From contig JAAENB010000892.1 of NCBI GenBank assembly GCA_024224995.1, positions 1-26,821 of the forward strand: 26,821 nucleotides of DNA, read 5' to 3'. The DNA is from a bacterium. Lineage in GTDB: Bacteria; Spirochaetota; UBA4802; UBA5550. The notes beneath the pieces were generated by a model, which was given only the letters and a program-made list of their open reading frames with translations, searched no databases and had not been told where the DNA came from. Of this stretch, positions 7,759-16,293 are shown piece after piece. Positions within the stretch are counted from its first letter, which is position 1. Every line of letters starts with the position of its first letter. The position numbers and the translations under genes are program-made.

Positions 7759-9024
7759 ATGAACATATTTACTCAAGCAAGGCAGGGAATTGTAACTCCT
7801 GAGATAGAAGAAGTAGCGAGGGAAGAAGGCGTTAGTGTTGACTATATCCTTGACCTTTTTTCGAAAGGAGAGATCGCGGTATTTAAAAATAAGTTACGAG
7901 ACATAAGTCCCATGGCAGTGGGAAAAGGGCTCAGAACCAAGATTAATGCAAATATTGGCTCCTCTCCGGATCTCTTTGATCTTGACAATGAACTGAATAA
8001 GCTGAAAGCAGCTATTGATGCGGGAGCCGATGCCATTATGGATCTTAGTATTGGCGGGGATGTTACCTGGTTCAGACAAAAGATCATTGAAAACTCATCA
8101 ATCCCTTTGGGCACGGTTCCTCTATATGAAACAGTTGTCGATATGACCAAAAAAGGGAAATCGATTATTGATATGACTATTGACGACTTTCTCACTGTCG
8201 TTGAAAGGCAGGCCAAAGAAGGGGTTGATTTCATGACTATTCACTCCGGAATAACCAGCCAGGCAGTGGAATCTCTAAAATCACAGGAGCGAATTATTGG
8301 AGTTTGCAGCAGGGGAGGCTCAATACTTGCTGAGTGGATTACACTTAATAAAAAAGAAAACCCTTTATATGAATATTATGATGATATCCTGGCAATTCTC
8401 AGGGAATATAATATTGTCATTAGCCTGGGAGACAGTCTCCGCCCCGGTGCTATTCATGATGCAAATGACAGAGGACAGCTGCATGAAATGATTATTCTTG
8501 GCGACCTTGCCAAAAGAGCCCGGGAAAGCGGAGTTCAGGCGATTATCGAAGGGCCGGGTCATATGCCGCTCGACCAGATCATTGAGAATATCAAGCTTCA
8601 AAAATCTATATGCGACGGTGCTCCATATTATGTATTGGGGCCTCTTGTAACCGACATTGCTCCCGGCTATGATCATATCACTTCCGCAATTGGTGGAGCA
8701 ATTGCGGCTTCCAGTGGCGCCGACTTTTTATGCTATGTAACTCCTGCCGAACATCTGAGGCTGCCAAACGCAGATGACGTTAAAGAAGGTGTAATTGCCT
8801 CCAAGATCGCTGCTCATGCTGCTGATATTGTAAAGCTGGGAAGTAAAGCCAGGAAATGGGACAATGATATGTCAGTGGCACGAAAAGAAAGGGATTGGGA
8901 AAAAATGTACGCTCTTGCTATTGATGAAGAAAAAGCCAGGCTTTACAGATCAGAAATTCCTTCCGATCTTGAAGACCAGTGTTCCATGTGCGGTGAATTT
9001 TGCGCTTATAAAAGGAAATATTAA
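7759..9024 (+). CDS. thiC: Phosphomethylpyrimidine synthase ThiC (or its paralog BzaF)
   Basis: The protein has 421 aa, the length of the shorter, anaerobe-type ThiC. It is a radical-SAM TIM-barrel enzyme that would convert aminoimidazole ribotide (AIR) to HMP-phosphate for thiamine. Family signatures are ARQGIVTPEIEEVA, KINANIGSS, MDLSIGGDV, IPLGTVPLYE, EGVDFMTIHSGI, VCSRGGS, SLGDSLRPGAIHDA, IEGPGHMPLDQI, YVLGPLVTDIAPGYDHIT and GADFLCYVTPAEHL. The cluster-binding C-terminus is C408-S-M-C411-G-E-F-C415 (CX2CX3C, one residue shorter than the E. coli CX2CX4C). No other thi gene is adjacent and no TPP riboswitch was found. The close paralog BzaF (5-hydroxybenzimidazole synthase, also AIR-dependent) cannot be excluded. 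The Shine-Dalgarno AAGGA (7741-7745) is 13 nt from the ATG. Confidence 0.85.
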   Translation: MNIFTQARQGIVTPEIEEVAREEGVSVDYILDLFSKGEIAVFKNKLRDISPMAVGKGLRTKINANIGSSPDLFDLDNELNKLKAAIDAGADAIMDLSIGGDVTWFRQKIIENSSIPLGTVPLYETVVDMTKKGKSIIDMTIDDFLTVVERQAKEGVDFMTIHSGITSQAVESLKSQERIIGVCSRGGSILAEWITLNKKENPLYEYYDDILAILREYNIVISLGDSLRPGAIHDANDRGQLHEMIILGDLAKRARESGVQAIIEGPGHMPLDQIIENIKLQKSICDGAPYYVLGPLVTDIAPGYDHITSAIGGAIAASSGADFLCYVTPAEHLRLPNADDVKEGVIASKIAAHAADIVKLGSKARKWDNDMSVARKERDWEKMYALAIDEEKARLYRSEIPSDLEDQCSMCGEFCAYKRKY

Positions 9025-9036
9025 AGGGAAATTGAT

Positions 9037-9852
9037 ATGTCTGACGACTCAATCTATTACGACTCATACAAAGAAGACAGAGACCTTGTGCTGGAGTATA
9101 ACCAGGTAGATCTAAATTCGATTAATATGATCAACATTGGCGGTATCGGTGTTCACAATCTCACCAGGACGGAAGCAGTAGCCAGGGTACTTCAAATGAT
9201 TAAAGAGGGTGGCATTTACCACGTGATCCCCCTTAATCCTTACAAAATAAGAAAAATAAACAAAAGTGCCGATTTAAAGCTTCTTTCGGATAAGACCGAC
9301 CTTCACCTGGCTTCAGGAGCCGGAGTCCAATGGGCCGCCAACATGCTCAAAACTCCCATAAAAGAAATGATCCCGGTGCTCAGTTTCATGATGGAACTAA
9401 TCAGAATTGTGGAAATCAAAGAATATTCCATATTCCTGGTTGGCGGCAGACCTGAGGTAGTAGAGACCGCTTTTTTTAATATAAAAAAATCATTCCCCAA
9501 TGTTCGGATTGTTGGAAGACATGGCGGATATTTCAATCCCCAGAGAGAAAAATCAGTTATTGAAGCAATGAGAAAGTCGGAAGCCAATATTGTTTTTGTA
9601 GGACTTGGTTTTCCAAAAGAAGACAAATGGATCCACAAAATCAAACGTGAATTCAAGAATACAGTCTTTATTAGTGTTGGCGGGAGCATTGATATTATCT
9701 CAGGTGAAATTAAAAAAGCTCCTCCCTTCTTCATGGAACGAGGACTTGACTGGTTTTACCGGATAATCACCAAGCCCTGGAGGATCGGAAGGCTTTTCAG
9801 AACTTTATCATTTTTCATGGGAATACTCTTTAAGAAGATCTTTAATAAATAG
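9037..9852 (+). CDS. WecG/TagA/CpsF-family glycosyltransferase
   Basis: The protein has 271 aa. Enzymes of this family (GT26) transfer ManNAc or ManNAcA to a lipid-linked GlcNAc when making teichoic acid or surface polysaccharide. Family features are the NP box (HVIPLNPYK, 62-70), the central LVGGRPEVVETA and GRHGGYF, VFVGLGFPKEDKWI, VFISVGGSIDIISG, and the basic amphipathic C-terminus with GLDWFYRIITKPWRIGRLFR that binds the membrane face. The first ~30 residues are an extra acidic extension. Two active-site positions differ from TagA: the usual T of the T-x-N box is P65, and the usual catalytic D of the ADG box is S93 (LASGAGV). It starts 12 bp after the thiC-like gene with AAAGGGA as Shine-Dalgarno. 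Confidence 0.87.
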   Translation: MSDDSIYYDSYKEDRDLVLEYNQVDLNSINMINIGGIGVHNLTRTEAVARVLQMIKEGGIYHVIPLNPYKIRKINKSADLKLLSDKTDLHLASGAGVQWAANMLKTPIKEMIPVLSFMMELIRIVEIKEYSIFLVGGRPEVVETAFFNIKKSFPNVRIVGRHGGYFNPQREKSVIEAMRKSEANIVFVGLGFPKEDKWIHKIKREFKNTVFISVGGSIDIISGEIKKAPPFFMERGLDWFYRIITKPWRIGRLFRTLSFFMGILFKKIFNK

Positions 9853-9867
9853 GGTCCTTTTAAAAAT

Positions 9868-9924
9868 AGTCCCGAAACAAAATAATTCTTAATTAATTTA
9901 AATCGGGACTCATTTTTGCTTTTT
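9868..9924 (+). terminator. Rho-independent terminator after the glycosyltransferase gene
   Basis: Perfect 8-bp arms agtcccga (9868-9875) and tcgggact (9903-9910) enclose a 27-nt AT-rich loop and are followed by catttttgcttttt. The stem could also serve the convergent zinc-ribbon gene ending at 9961. Confidence 0.65.
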
Positions 9925-9960
9925 CAAAGTATACTCTAAAAAATATATTATCAAAAATAA

Positions 9961-10179
9961 CTATTTTTCATATTTATTAAGCTTTGCTGCAGTCATCCGG
10001 GCTTCTTCAAGAGAATTTTGCTTTACCCGGCACCGGCCCAGGGTGAAATTACCCACTTCCTCTTTTTTGTCACAGGTCCGGCAGTGAATTATTCCCTTGT
10101 TATCACTGGTCCATTCTGATATTTCCACGAAGCGAGAACCGCAACTTCTACAAAATATTACTGATACAAATTCACTCAT
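9961..10179 (-). CDS. Small zinc-ribbon protein
   Basis: The protein has 72 aa. Two CxxC knuckles (C10-R-S-C13 and C33-R-T-C36) form a probable zinc ribbon, with a third cysteine at C50 and a basic helical tail. The function is unknown; proteins of this size usually bind nucleic acid or a partner protein. It begins 4 bp after the GAF-SpoIIE phosphatase gene on the same strand, and its Shine-Dalgarno (AGGATG) overlaps that gene's end, so the two are very likely co-expressed. Confidence 0.75.
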   Translation of the reverse strand: MSEFVSVIFCRSCGSRFVEISEWTSDNKGIIHCRTCDKKEEVGNFTLGRCRVKQNSLEEARMTAAKLNKYEK

Positions 10180-10183
10180 TTTT

Positions 10184-11494
10184 TCATCCTACTTTAAAAA
10201 CAATAATAGAAATATCCTCTCTTTTTTCCAACCCACCGGTAAAATCATCGGCAGAACCAACCAGGGATTCGATTACACTTTCAGGGCTATCGAATTGTGT
10301 TTCCAGGCGATCCATAATCCTTTTTAACCCAAAAATCTTCCCGCTTTTATTTTTGATATTTAAAATCCCATCGGTTAATATAACAAAGAAATCACCGGGG
10401 CGCAATCTAACAATGACTTTTTTGGGTGCAGCAGCTCCTTCTCCCAGCCCCTTGCTGCCGAACCTGAGATACCTGGCAACTCCATTTCGCACCAGTATAG
10501 GGTATGCCACTCCTGCGTTCACAAACTGGAGTATATTTTCTTTTGTGTTGATAACACCGTAAAAAAGTGATGGATGTTTTATATATTGAAGATCTTCACT
10601 TGTAGCCCGGTTCAACGCCTTCATCAGAGTAGCCGGATTATCCCCTTTTACTTTAACCAGAGCCTTAAGTGCTCCACTTACCATTGAAGCATGGAGACCT
10701 CCCGGTATTCCTTTTTGATGTATATCCACAAGACCAATTCCCAGGTTATTGTCTCCAAAGCAATACAAACCGTGAAACTCACCGCCAACTTCCCGTGCTG
10801 AAATCGATTTTGCTGAAATCTGGATATTATCGAATGTTTCATTGATATCAGGCACCAGCATCTCCTGTATAGAGCTGGCAGAGCTAAGTTCACTTTTAAT
10901 TCGCTCTTCTTCAAGCGCATTCTGGAAAAACACCGCGTTTTGAACAGCCAGCGCTGCCTGCACGGCAAAAACCTTAAAAAGCTTTATATCTTCTTCATCA
11001 AAACCAGGTCTGTTTTTGGGATTTATCGCCTGGATAACTCCCAAAAGTTTGCCTTTAAAAAGTAGTGGAGTACAAAGTATGGCTTTAGTTACAAAACCAG
11101 TCTGTTTATCAAAATTGGAGTCAAATCTTCTATCTTCATAGACATCATTAACATAAAGAGGTTTTCTCGCTTCAGCAACCCAGCCCGCAATACCCTGCCC
11201 CATTTTTACCCGGTATTTTTCGGTTAACTCATCCCCGGCTTTTCCCAGGGCTACTTTAAAAACCAGGTCATTCGTTGTATCGTCATACAGAAGCAGGGTA
11301 CTGGCTTCTGTCTCCATAATATCTTTGATGATCTCCATAATCAAGGTCAGGAGTTTACTTATATCCAGGGTAGAATTAATAATACTGTTGATATCTACCA
11401 GTTTCGTCAGGTTGTTGACCTGTCGTTCCAGGTTTGCCAGGTCATCTCTTTTATTGGTTTCATTTTCTTTAAGCATATTCTCAGCCTGAGACAT
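10184..11494 (-). CDS. GAF-domain SpoIIE/RsbU-type PP2C phosphatase
   Basis: The protein has 436 aa. It has an N-terminal coiled segment (15-35), a GAF sensor domain (about 40-190; GQGIAGWVAEARKPLYVNDV, ILCTPLLFKGKLLGVIQAIN), a linking helix (190-212) and a C-terminal SpoIIE-type phosphatase domain (about 215-436). Such enzymes remove phosphate from anti-anti-sigma (STAS) proteins in partner-switching pathways. Metal-site motifs are altered: the usual VGGDFYD reads VGGEFHG (E239, second Asp lost) and GDVSGKG reads VDIHQKG (D257 kept). LTDGILN (D375) and REDIS (D427) are present. Activity may be reduced or changed. A strong GGGAGG Shine-Dalgarno precedes the ATG. No STAS or anti-sigma partner is adjacent. 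Confidence 0.87.
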   Translation of the reverse strand: MSQAENMLKENETNKRDDLANLERQVNNLTKLVDINSIINSTLDISKLLTLIMEIIKDIMETEASTLLLYDDTTNDLVFKVALGKAGDELTEKYRVKMGQGIAGWVAEARKPLYVNDVYEDRRFDSNFDKQTGFVTKAILCTPLLFKGKLLGVIQAINPKNRPGFDEEDIKLFKVFAVQAALAVQNAVFFQNALEEERIKSELSSASSIQEMLVPDINETFDNIQISAKSISAREVGGEFHGLYCFGDNNLGIGLVDIHQKGIPGGLHASMVSGALKALVKVKGDNPATLMKALNRATSEDLQYIKHPSLFYGVINTKENILQFVNAGVAYPILVRNGVARYLRFGSKGLGEGAAAPKKVIVRLRPGDFFVILTDGILNIKNKSGKIFGLKRIMDRLETQFDSPESVIESLVGSADDFTGGLEKREDISIIVFKVG

Positions 11495-12126
11495 CGGCTC
11501 CCTCCCCTGAAGGGTAGTATAATTTCTTAATCCCCTACGATATGACTAACAGGTCAGTGACGGATTAATTTTCACTTAAATATATTATCCCACTACCTTT
11601 TAAATTGAATAGTAGCGAGACTAGCTCCCACTTTTCTGTAAAGTAAGCGATCTATTACCATTGTTATTCTTAATATTAAATAAAATATTTTATGTCATGG
11701 CACTAGCTATATATACTATCGGTCGTATTTAAAATAAATTTCACATAATAGATGGGCCGGATAAAAAATCAAGCAGAATATTTAGGATGTTCAATAAGAC
11801 CATTTTCCGAGAGCTGACACTTAGTTCTAAAAAAAAACCGCACATCCGGATTATTTCTGTCCACAATTTACTCCAAAATTCAATTTTTTCCTTTTTCTTT
11901 CTTCAAAAAGTCTTGACAGGCCCTAAAATAAAAATTATTCATGATTCTTGATAGAATGCATTTATTCACAAGGGCAATATGGGAAATTGCAGATTAAATG
12001 GTGTTATTAGCTCTTTCCCCCCTTATGAATTTCGCAACAGTCTTCTCAGGTTTTGATTGTTGCAAAATGCCGGCTATCGCCTTTGCCGTGTTTTACGGCT
12101 TATAAAAAAAAATTTCGGAGGATTTT
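11495..12126. promoter_or_regulatory. 632-bp divergent intergenic region with candidate FadL-gene promoter
   Basis: No coding frame is convincing here. On the + strand TTGACA (11913-11918) with tattca (11936-11941, 17-bp spacing) is a candidate promoter, giving a leader of about 180 nt. That leader has a hairpin GCCGT/ACGGC (12085-12099, 5-nt loop) just before the strong GGAGG (12117-12121). On the minus strand no clear promoter was found for the phosphatase gene. The block 11570-11800 is simply AT-rich. Confidence 0.4.
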
Positions 12127-13545
12127 ATGAAGAAGCTTTTAGCAAGTTTATTTGTCCTGACGATTCTTTTGTCAGGTGTTAGCGTGCTTTTCGCTGGTGG
12201 TGCTGAGAATTATAACAACAACCAGAGCGCTCAGTACGCAAGAACTATGAACAGGAACGCATCTACTGATGCTGATGCTGTTTTCTATAACCCTGCTGGT
12301 ACAGCAATGATGAAGGATGGTCTTTATCTTTCTCTTAGCAACCAGTCGGCTTTTCAGACTTATACGATCACGAATGATAATGATCTATCTGGTCTAGTAA
12401 ACTATCCAGTACTGGCAGCAGAATATGAAGGTACAGCAACTGCACCTCTTTTCCCCAATTTTTACGCTGTTTTTAAAACAGGTGATTTTGCCGCATTCCT
12501 TGGACAAACAATAGTGGGTGGTGGCGGATCTAAAAAGTATGATGGTGGGCTTCCAAGTTTTCAGCAATTGCCTTTATCAAAACTATTAGCAAGTGGCGTA
12601 ACTACTGCTCATATTGGTGGTGGAAACCTTCAAGTAACTTCTGTTACTTCAAACTTTGAAGGAAGTTCATTCTGGATTGGTATTGACGCTGGTGTTGCAT
12701 ATAAAATAATAGATATGCTCTCTGTTTCCGTATCCGGACGTTATATTAAAGATATTGGCAGTACAACAGGAAACTTAACTGTTGCTGCTACAGGTGATGC
12801 TACTGTGGTTGGCTCTTATACATTAGCTCAAATTGCATTTGGTGCTAGCGGCGTAACAGAAGTTGATATTAGCACAGCGGGAACTGGTTTCGGAATAATT
12901 GGCGGTATTGATATAGCTCCAATGGAAGGCCTGAACATCGGTATTAAGTATGACTACTACTTCGCAATGAAAGAAAAGACCACAGTTAATGACAGTAAAG
13001 ACGGCGGCGGACTATTCACAGACGGAAGTGAAGCAAAAGTCACTATTCCTATGATCATAGCAGTTGGTGTTTCATACAATATCCTCCCGGAGCTTAGAGT
13101 TGAAGTAAGCGGAAATTACGCATTCAACAGTGCTACAGACTGGGGTGAAGATCTAGACACAGCCGGAACTCCAATTGATAATGCATGGGAAGTTGGCGGA
13201 GCTGTTGAATATGCTATTTTTCCTGAACTCAAAGCTAGTTTAGGCTACCTCTACAGCAAATCAGGCAGAACAGAAAGGCAGCAGGAAGATAAGGATTACG
13301 AACTTAGCAATCATGCTGTTTGTGCCGGTGCTACCTATACAGTAATACCGGACCTTGATGTAACCCTCGGTTATATGCATGCATTCTATCTTCAAGGAAC
13401 AAAGGCTGCTGGTTATACAGCAAGCGGAAACGAAACTTATAACAAAACTTCTATTGCGTTCGCAATCGGCGTTCAGTACCGACTTCTCGGTGATGATTCC
13501 GGATCAAGCGATAGCGATGCTCCTGCTGAAGAAACAAGCATGTAA
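12127..13545 (+). CDS. OmpP1/FadL-family outer-membrane protein
   Basis: The protein has 472 aa. A clear signal peptide (MKKLLASLFVLTILLSGVSVLFA, cleavage before GG) is followed by the family's N-terminal hatch signature (GGAENYNNNQSAQYARTMNR, DADAVFYNPAGTAMMKDG), in which the NPAG turn is diagnostic. The rest is alternating hydrophobic strands typical of a 14-stranded barrel, with motifs such as GLNIGIKYDYYF, LRVEVSGNYAFN, ASLGYLY and VTLGYMHAF. The FadL barrel carries long-chain fatty acids or other hydrophobic compounds across the outer membrane. The family end (an aromatic residue) is followed here by an acidic tail (DSGSSDSDAPAEETSM) of about 20 residues, which is unusual. It is a single-gene unit with a strong Shine-Dalgarno and terminator, consistent with abundant expression. 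Confidence 0.9.
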   Translation: MKKLLASLFVLTILLSGVSVLFAGGAENYNNNQSAQYARTMNRNASTDADAVFYNPAGTAMMKDGLYLSLSNQSAFQTYTITNDNDLSGLVNYPVLAAEYEGTATAPLFPNFYAVFKTGDFAAFLGQTIVGGGGSKKYDGGLPSFQQLPLSKLLASGVTTAHIGGGNLQVTSVTSNFEGSSFWIGIDAGVAYKIIDMLSVSVSGRYIKDIGSTTGNLTVAATGDATVVGSYTLAQIAFGASGVTEVDISTAGTGFGIIGGIDIAPMEGLNIGIKYDYYFAMKEKTTVNDSKDGGGLFTDGSEAKVTIPMIIAVGVSYNILPELRVEVSGNYAFNSATDWGEDLDTAGTPIDNAWEVGGAVEYAIFPELKASLGYLYSKSGRTERQQEDKDYELSNHAVCAGATYTVIPDLDVTLGYMHAFYLQGTKAAGYTASGNETYNKTSIAFAIGVQYRLLGDDSGSSDSDAPAEETSM

Positions 13546-13603
13546 ATAGTACTTAGAATTTAATAGGGTATTGCTCTTTTTAGTGAGCTTTCCCGAAACA
13601 AAG

Positions 13604-13630
13604 AAGCGGCGATTTTTCGCCGCTTTTTTT
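13604..13630 (+). terminator. Strong Rho-independent terminator
   Basis: Perfect 9-bp arms aagcggcga (13604-13612) and tcgccgctt (13617-13625) with a TTTT loop run into seven T's (13624-13630). It terminates the FadL-family gene. The stem also sits just past the end of pyrG on the other strand but lacks a good T-run in that direction. Confidence 0.93.
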
Positions 13631-13654
13631 ATGGAGTTTTTCCAGTGCAATAAA

Positions 13655-15286
13655 TCACTTCCCCTGCCCGTCAATTGAAGCCCGAATAAAATCCCTGAAC
13701 AAAGGATGCGTTGCCGTAGGCTTTGACTTAAACTCCGGATGATATTGGGTCGCAAGAAACCAGGGATGAGAAGGAATCTCAACAGTCTCAACAAGATCAC
13801 TTTGCGGATTAAAACCGCCAAAAACCATCCCTTTTTCTTCAAAAATCTTTTTATACTTCATGGTAAACTCAAACCGGTGCCGGTGGCGCTCCATAACAGA
13901 ATCGGAATTATAAATCTTCTTAATCCTGCTCCCATCATTAAATTCACACAAAAAGGCACCCAAACGCATGGTACCGCCCTTATCAATAATAATTTCCTGC
14001 TCTTCCAGGAGAGAAATAACAGGATTCTTAGCTTCAGGTTCAAACTCGGTAGAATTACAGTCCTCCAGTCCGCAAACATTGCGGCCAAAGTCAATAACCG
14101 CGCAATGAAGACCAAGACAAATCCCAAAAAAAGGAACATTTTCTTTTCTGGCATAAGAAACAGCGGCAATCTTTCCTTCAATCCCCCTGTTTCCAAAACC
14201 GCCGGGAACCAGGATTCCATCTGCGTTTTTAAAGAAATTTTTAATATTACCCTTCTTAGCCTTTTCAACCTCCTCAGGATCAACCTTAACAATTTCTATC
14301 TCTGCTTCATTGGCAACAGCACCATGAAACAAAGCCTCATAAATTGACCGGTAGGCGTCCTGAAGAGCTATATACTTCCCCACAACAGCAATGGAGACCT
14401 TTTTCTTAGGATTTCGATATGCCTTTATAAACTTATCCCAGTTTGGCAAAGTAATAGGGGGAGCTTCCATATTAAAGTGCTCTAACACTATTGTATCATA
14501 CTCATTTTTCTGGAACATATATGGAATTTCATAAATAGAACCCGTAATATCCTCAGCAGAAATAACATTCCGCTCGGAAACGTTACAAAATAGAGCGATT
14601 TTGGCTTTTGTTTCATCGGAGAGGGGTGCGCTGGTTCGGCAGAGAAGAATATCGGGAAGAATTCCCAGCTCCATAAGCTCCTTTACTGAGTGCTGCGTGG
14701 GTTTGGTTTTAAGCTCTCCGGCAACGGATATTGTGGGAACAAGGGTAAGATGGACGTTCATCACTCTTTTACTTCCCAGTTCCTGCCGAACCTGCCGGAT
14801 CGACTCAAGAAATGGAACTGACTCAATATCGCCCACTGTGCCGCCTATCTCAACCAGGAGAAAGTCAAGAGTGGGGTCTTCATTGGCCACATCATAAATA
14901 CGTTTTTTTATCTCATTAGTGATATGTGGAATAACCTGCACAGTACGGCCCAGGTAATCGCCTCTTCGTTCTCTCTGAATAACGGCATTATAAACCTGGC
15001 CCGTTGAAATGGAATTTTTCCTGGTAAGCTTTGAATTGGTAAAACGCTCATAATAGCCCAGGTCAAGGTCGGTTTCCGCTCCATCTTCTGTTACATAAAC
15101 CTCTCCATGCTGATATGGACTCATGGTTCCGGGATCTATATTAATATAGGGGTCCATTTTAATGACATTTACCTTATATCCATGTCCTTCCAGGAGTAAT
15201 CCCAGGGAAGCAATGGATATTCCTTTTCCTAATGAGGAGCATACCCCTCCGGTAACAAAGATAAATTTAGTTTTTTGAGCCGTCAT
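13655..15286 (-). CDS. pyrG: CTP synthase
   Basis: The protein has 543 aa. It makes CTP from UTP, ATP and glutamine. The N-terminal synthase domain shows GGVCSSLGKG, MDPYINIDPGTMSPYQHGEVYVTEDGAETDLD and EIGGTVGDIES. The C-terminal class I glutaminase domain has the triad C390 (GICLGLH), H516 and E518 (YHPEF). The residue after the nucleophile loop is H394 where most members have Q. The start is ATG 15286, with GGGAGAGGAA immediately upstream. A longer in-frame reading from 15334 adds 16 residues with no homology (MRHYWIQVRFYTGRGI) and is rejected. It is a stand-alone gene. Confidence 0.97.
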   Translation of the reverse strand: MTAQKTKFIFVTGGVCSSLGKGISIASLGLLLEGHGYKVNVIKMDPYINIDPGTMSPYQHGEVYVTEDGAETDLDLGYYERFTNSKLTRKNSISTGQVYNAVIQRERRGDYLGRTVQVIPHITNEIKKRIYDVANEDPTLDFLLVEIGGTVGDIESVPFLESIRQVRQELGSKRVMNVHLTLVPTISVAGELKTKPTQHSVKELMELGILPDILLCRTSAPLSDETKAKIALFCNVSERNVISAEDITGSIYEIPYMFQKNEYDTIVLEHFNMEAPPITLPNWDKFIKAYRNPKKKVSIAVVGKYIALQDAYRSIYEALFHGAVANEAEIEIVKVDPEEVEKAKKGNIKNFFKNADGILVPGGFGNRGIEGKIAAVSYARKENVPFFGICLGLHCAVIDFGRNVCGLEDCNSTEFEPEAKNPVISLLEEQEIIIDKGGTMRLGAFLCEFNDGSRIKKIYNSDSVMERHRHRFEFTMKYKKIFEEKGMVFGGFNPQSDLVETVEIPSHPWFLATQYHPEFKSKPTATHPLFRDFIRASIDGQGK

Positions 15287-15606
15287 AATTCCTCTCCCTG
15301 TATAGAATCTCACCTGTATCCAATAATGTCGCAATTATTATTTTTAAGGCTTTTCTGTAAACCAAAATTACCAGTGAGCGGGAAAAATTCAATTCTTTAA
15401 CATGGATGGAATATGTGGGCCTTATATGCCGCGACAGCACAGACACTCTTCTAAAGTGTGTCGTTTATTCCCTCTCAGGTAGCGTTCATTCCTATTTTTA
15501 CCTCTTTTACCTCTTTTACCTTGCCGATTGGGCTATAATACAGTATTTTATAATTCAATAACCCTATTTTACAACAAACAATCTACATTAAAAATTGAGG
15601 TAAATC
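15287..15606 (+). promoter_or_regulatory. Intergenic region: 9-bp tandem repeat next to a -10 box
   Basis: A TATAAT at 15534-15539 is a good -10 for the lipoprotein gene, but the -35 zone has no TTGACA. That zone is occupied by a 9-bp tandem repeat, TTTTACCTC, 2.8 units (15496-15520). Further upstream lies an imperfect hairpin (gacactctt 15442-15450 / aagtgtgtc 15454-15462, one mismatch) of unknown role. Nothing coding is seen. Confidence 0.45.
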
Positions 15607-16131
15607 ATGAAAAAAACCACGAAAATTGGATTTTTATCCTTTATACTGGCCATTATTTTAACCTATACCGGGTGCGAAGAGGGTCTGTCAAGTAATTCCA
15701 ATGACTCTAATTCCAATGATGGTTTTAGTTTTTCCGATATGTATACTAAATTTCAATTATTGAAGGATGAAGTTAATACCGTACGAGAAAGGAACCAGGA
15801 GTTAGAAGCGACAATCAACATGTTACTCACAACCACTACTGAAAATAGAAATTTAATAGAAACGAATATTGTTTCTATAGACGGTCTCATGTCCATTGGT
15901 AACAACAAATCAGGATCTCATAATATTATCGTTGGTTCAAACCATAATTATTCCTCTTATGGTGGGCTTGTTGTTGGATATTATAATACAATAAGCGGTA
16001 GATATTCCAGTGTGAGCGGGGGATATTATAACCAAGCCACTGGTTGGCATTCCAGTGTGAGTGGGGGATGGGGCCAACACTCTACAGGTCAATATGATTG
16101 GAGAGGCGGAGGCTTATTCCAGGATCAATAA
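15607..16131 (+). CDS. Lipoprotein with YadA-head-like repeats
   Basis: The protein has 174 aa. A signal peptide ends in the lipobox TYTGC, with lipidated C23, followed by a low-complexity S/N/D linker (29-41). Then comes a coiled coil (about 48-95; FQLLKDEVNTVRERNQELEATINML). The C-terminus is a set of short repeats, SGxYSSVSGGYYNxATGxHSSVSGG (about 105-165), of the kind that builds the left-handed roll of trimeric YadA-type adhesin heads. The order is unusual: coil first, head last, lipid anchor instead of a barrel. It may trimerise and be exposed on the surface. At DNA level the units attccagtgtgag(c/t)ggggga (16003-16061) are near-identical, so unit number could vary. It has its own promoter region and terminator. 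Confidence 0.75.
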   Translation: MKKTTKIGFLSFILAIILTYTGCEEGLSSNSNDSNSNDGFSFSDMYTKFQLLKDEVNTVRERNQELEATINMLLTTTTENRNLIETNIVSIDGLMSIGNNKSGSHNIIVGSNHNYSSYGGLVVGYYNTISGRYSSVSGGYYNQATGWHSSVSGGWGQHSTGQYDWRGGGLFQDQ

Positions 16132-16144
16132 TTCCAATGAAACA

Positions 16145-16171
16145 GGGTGGCACTGCGTCACCCCTTTTTTT
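16145..16171 (+). terminator. Rho-independent terminator after the lipoprotein gene
   Basis: The stem gggtg (16145-16149) / caccc (16159-16163) is followed by a T-run (about 16165-16171). It begins 13 bp past the lipoprotein stop codon. Confidence 0.8.
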
Positions 16172-16197
16172 CCCGGTGCAACCAGATAATACCGCCC

Positions 16198-16293
16198 TTA
16201 TTCCCGGTACAGCCTGGTAAAATCCATCTTTTCCTTGTTCGAAGCTAAATACAATTCCAGCGCTCTACGTTCCCGCCGTGGTTTCAGACCTAT
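16198..16293 (-). pseudogene. Possible 3' remnant of a lost gene
   Basis: On the minus strand a 31-codon open stretch without a start reads IGLKPRRERRALELYLASNK followed by EKMDFTRLYRE and a stop. It is bounded upstream by an in-frame TAA (16294-16296). The composition (charged helix, then DFTRLYRE) looks like the C-terminal end of a real protein, not noise, but I do not recognise the family. It lies 150 bp downstream of the antitoxin-like gene on the same strand. The rest of 16294-16445 is AT-rich with no gene. Confidence 0.3.

Noticed and set aside
15287..15334. N-terminal extension of pyrG from an upstream in-frame ATG
   Set aside because: The extension has no family similarity, whereas the internal ATG at 15286 has an excellent Shine-Dalgarno and matches the usual CTP synthase N-terminus.
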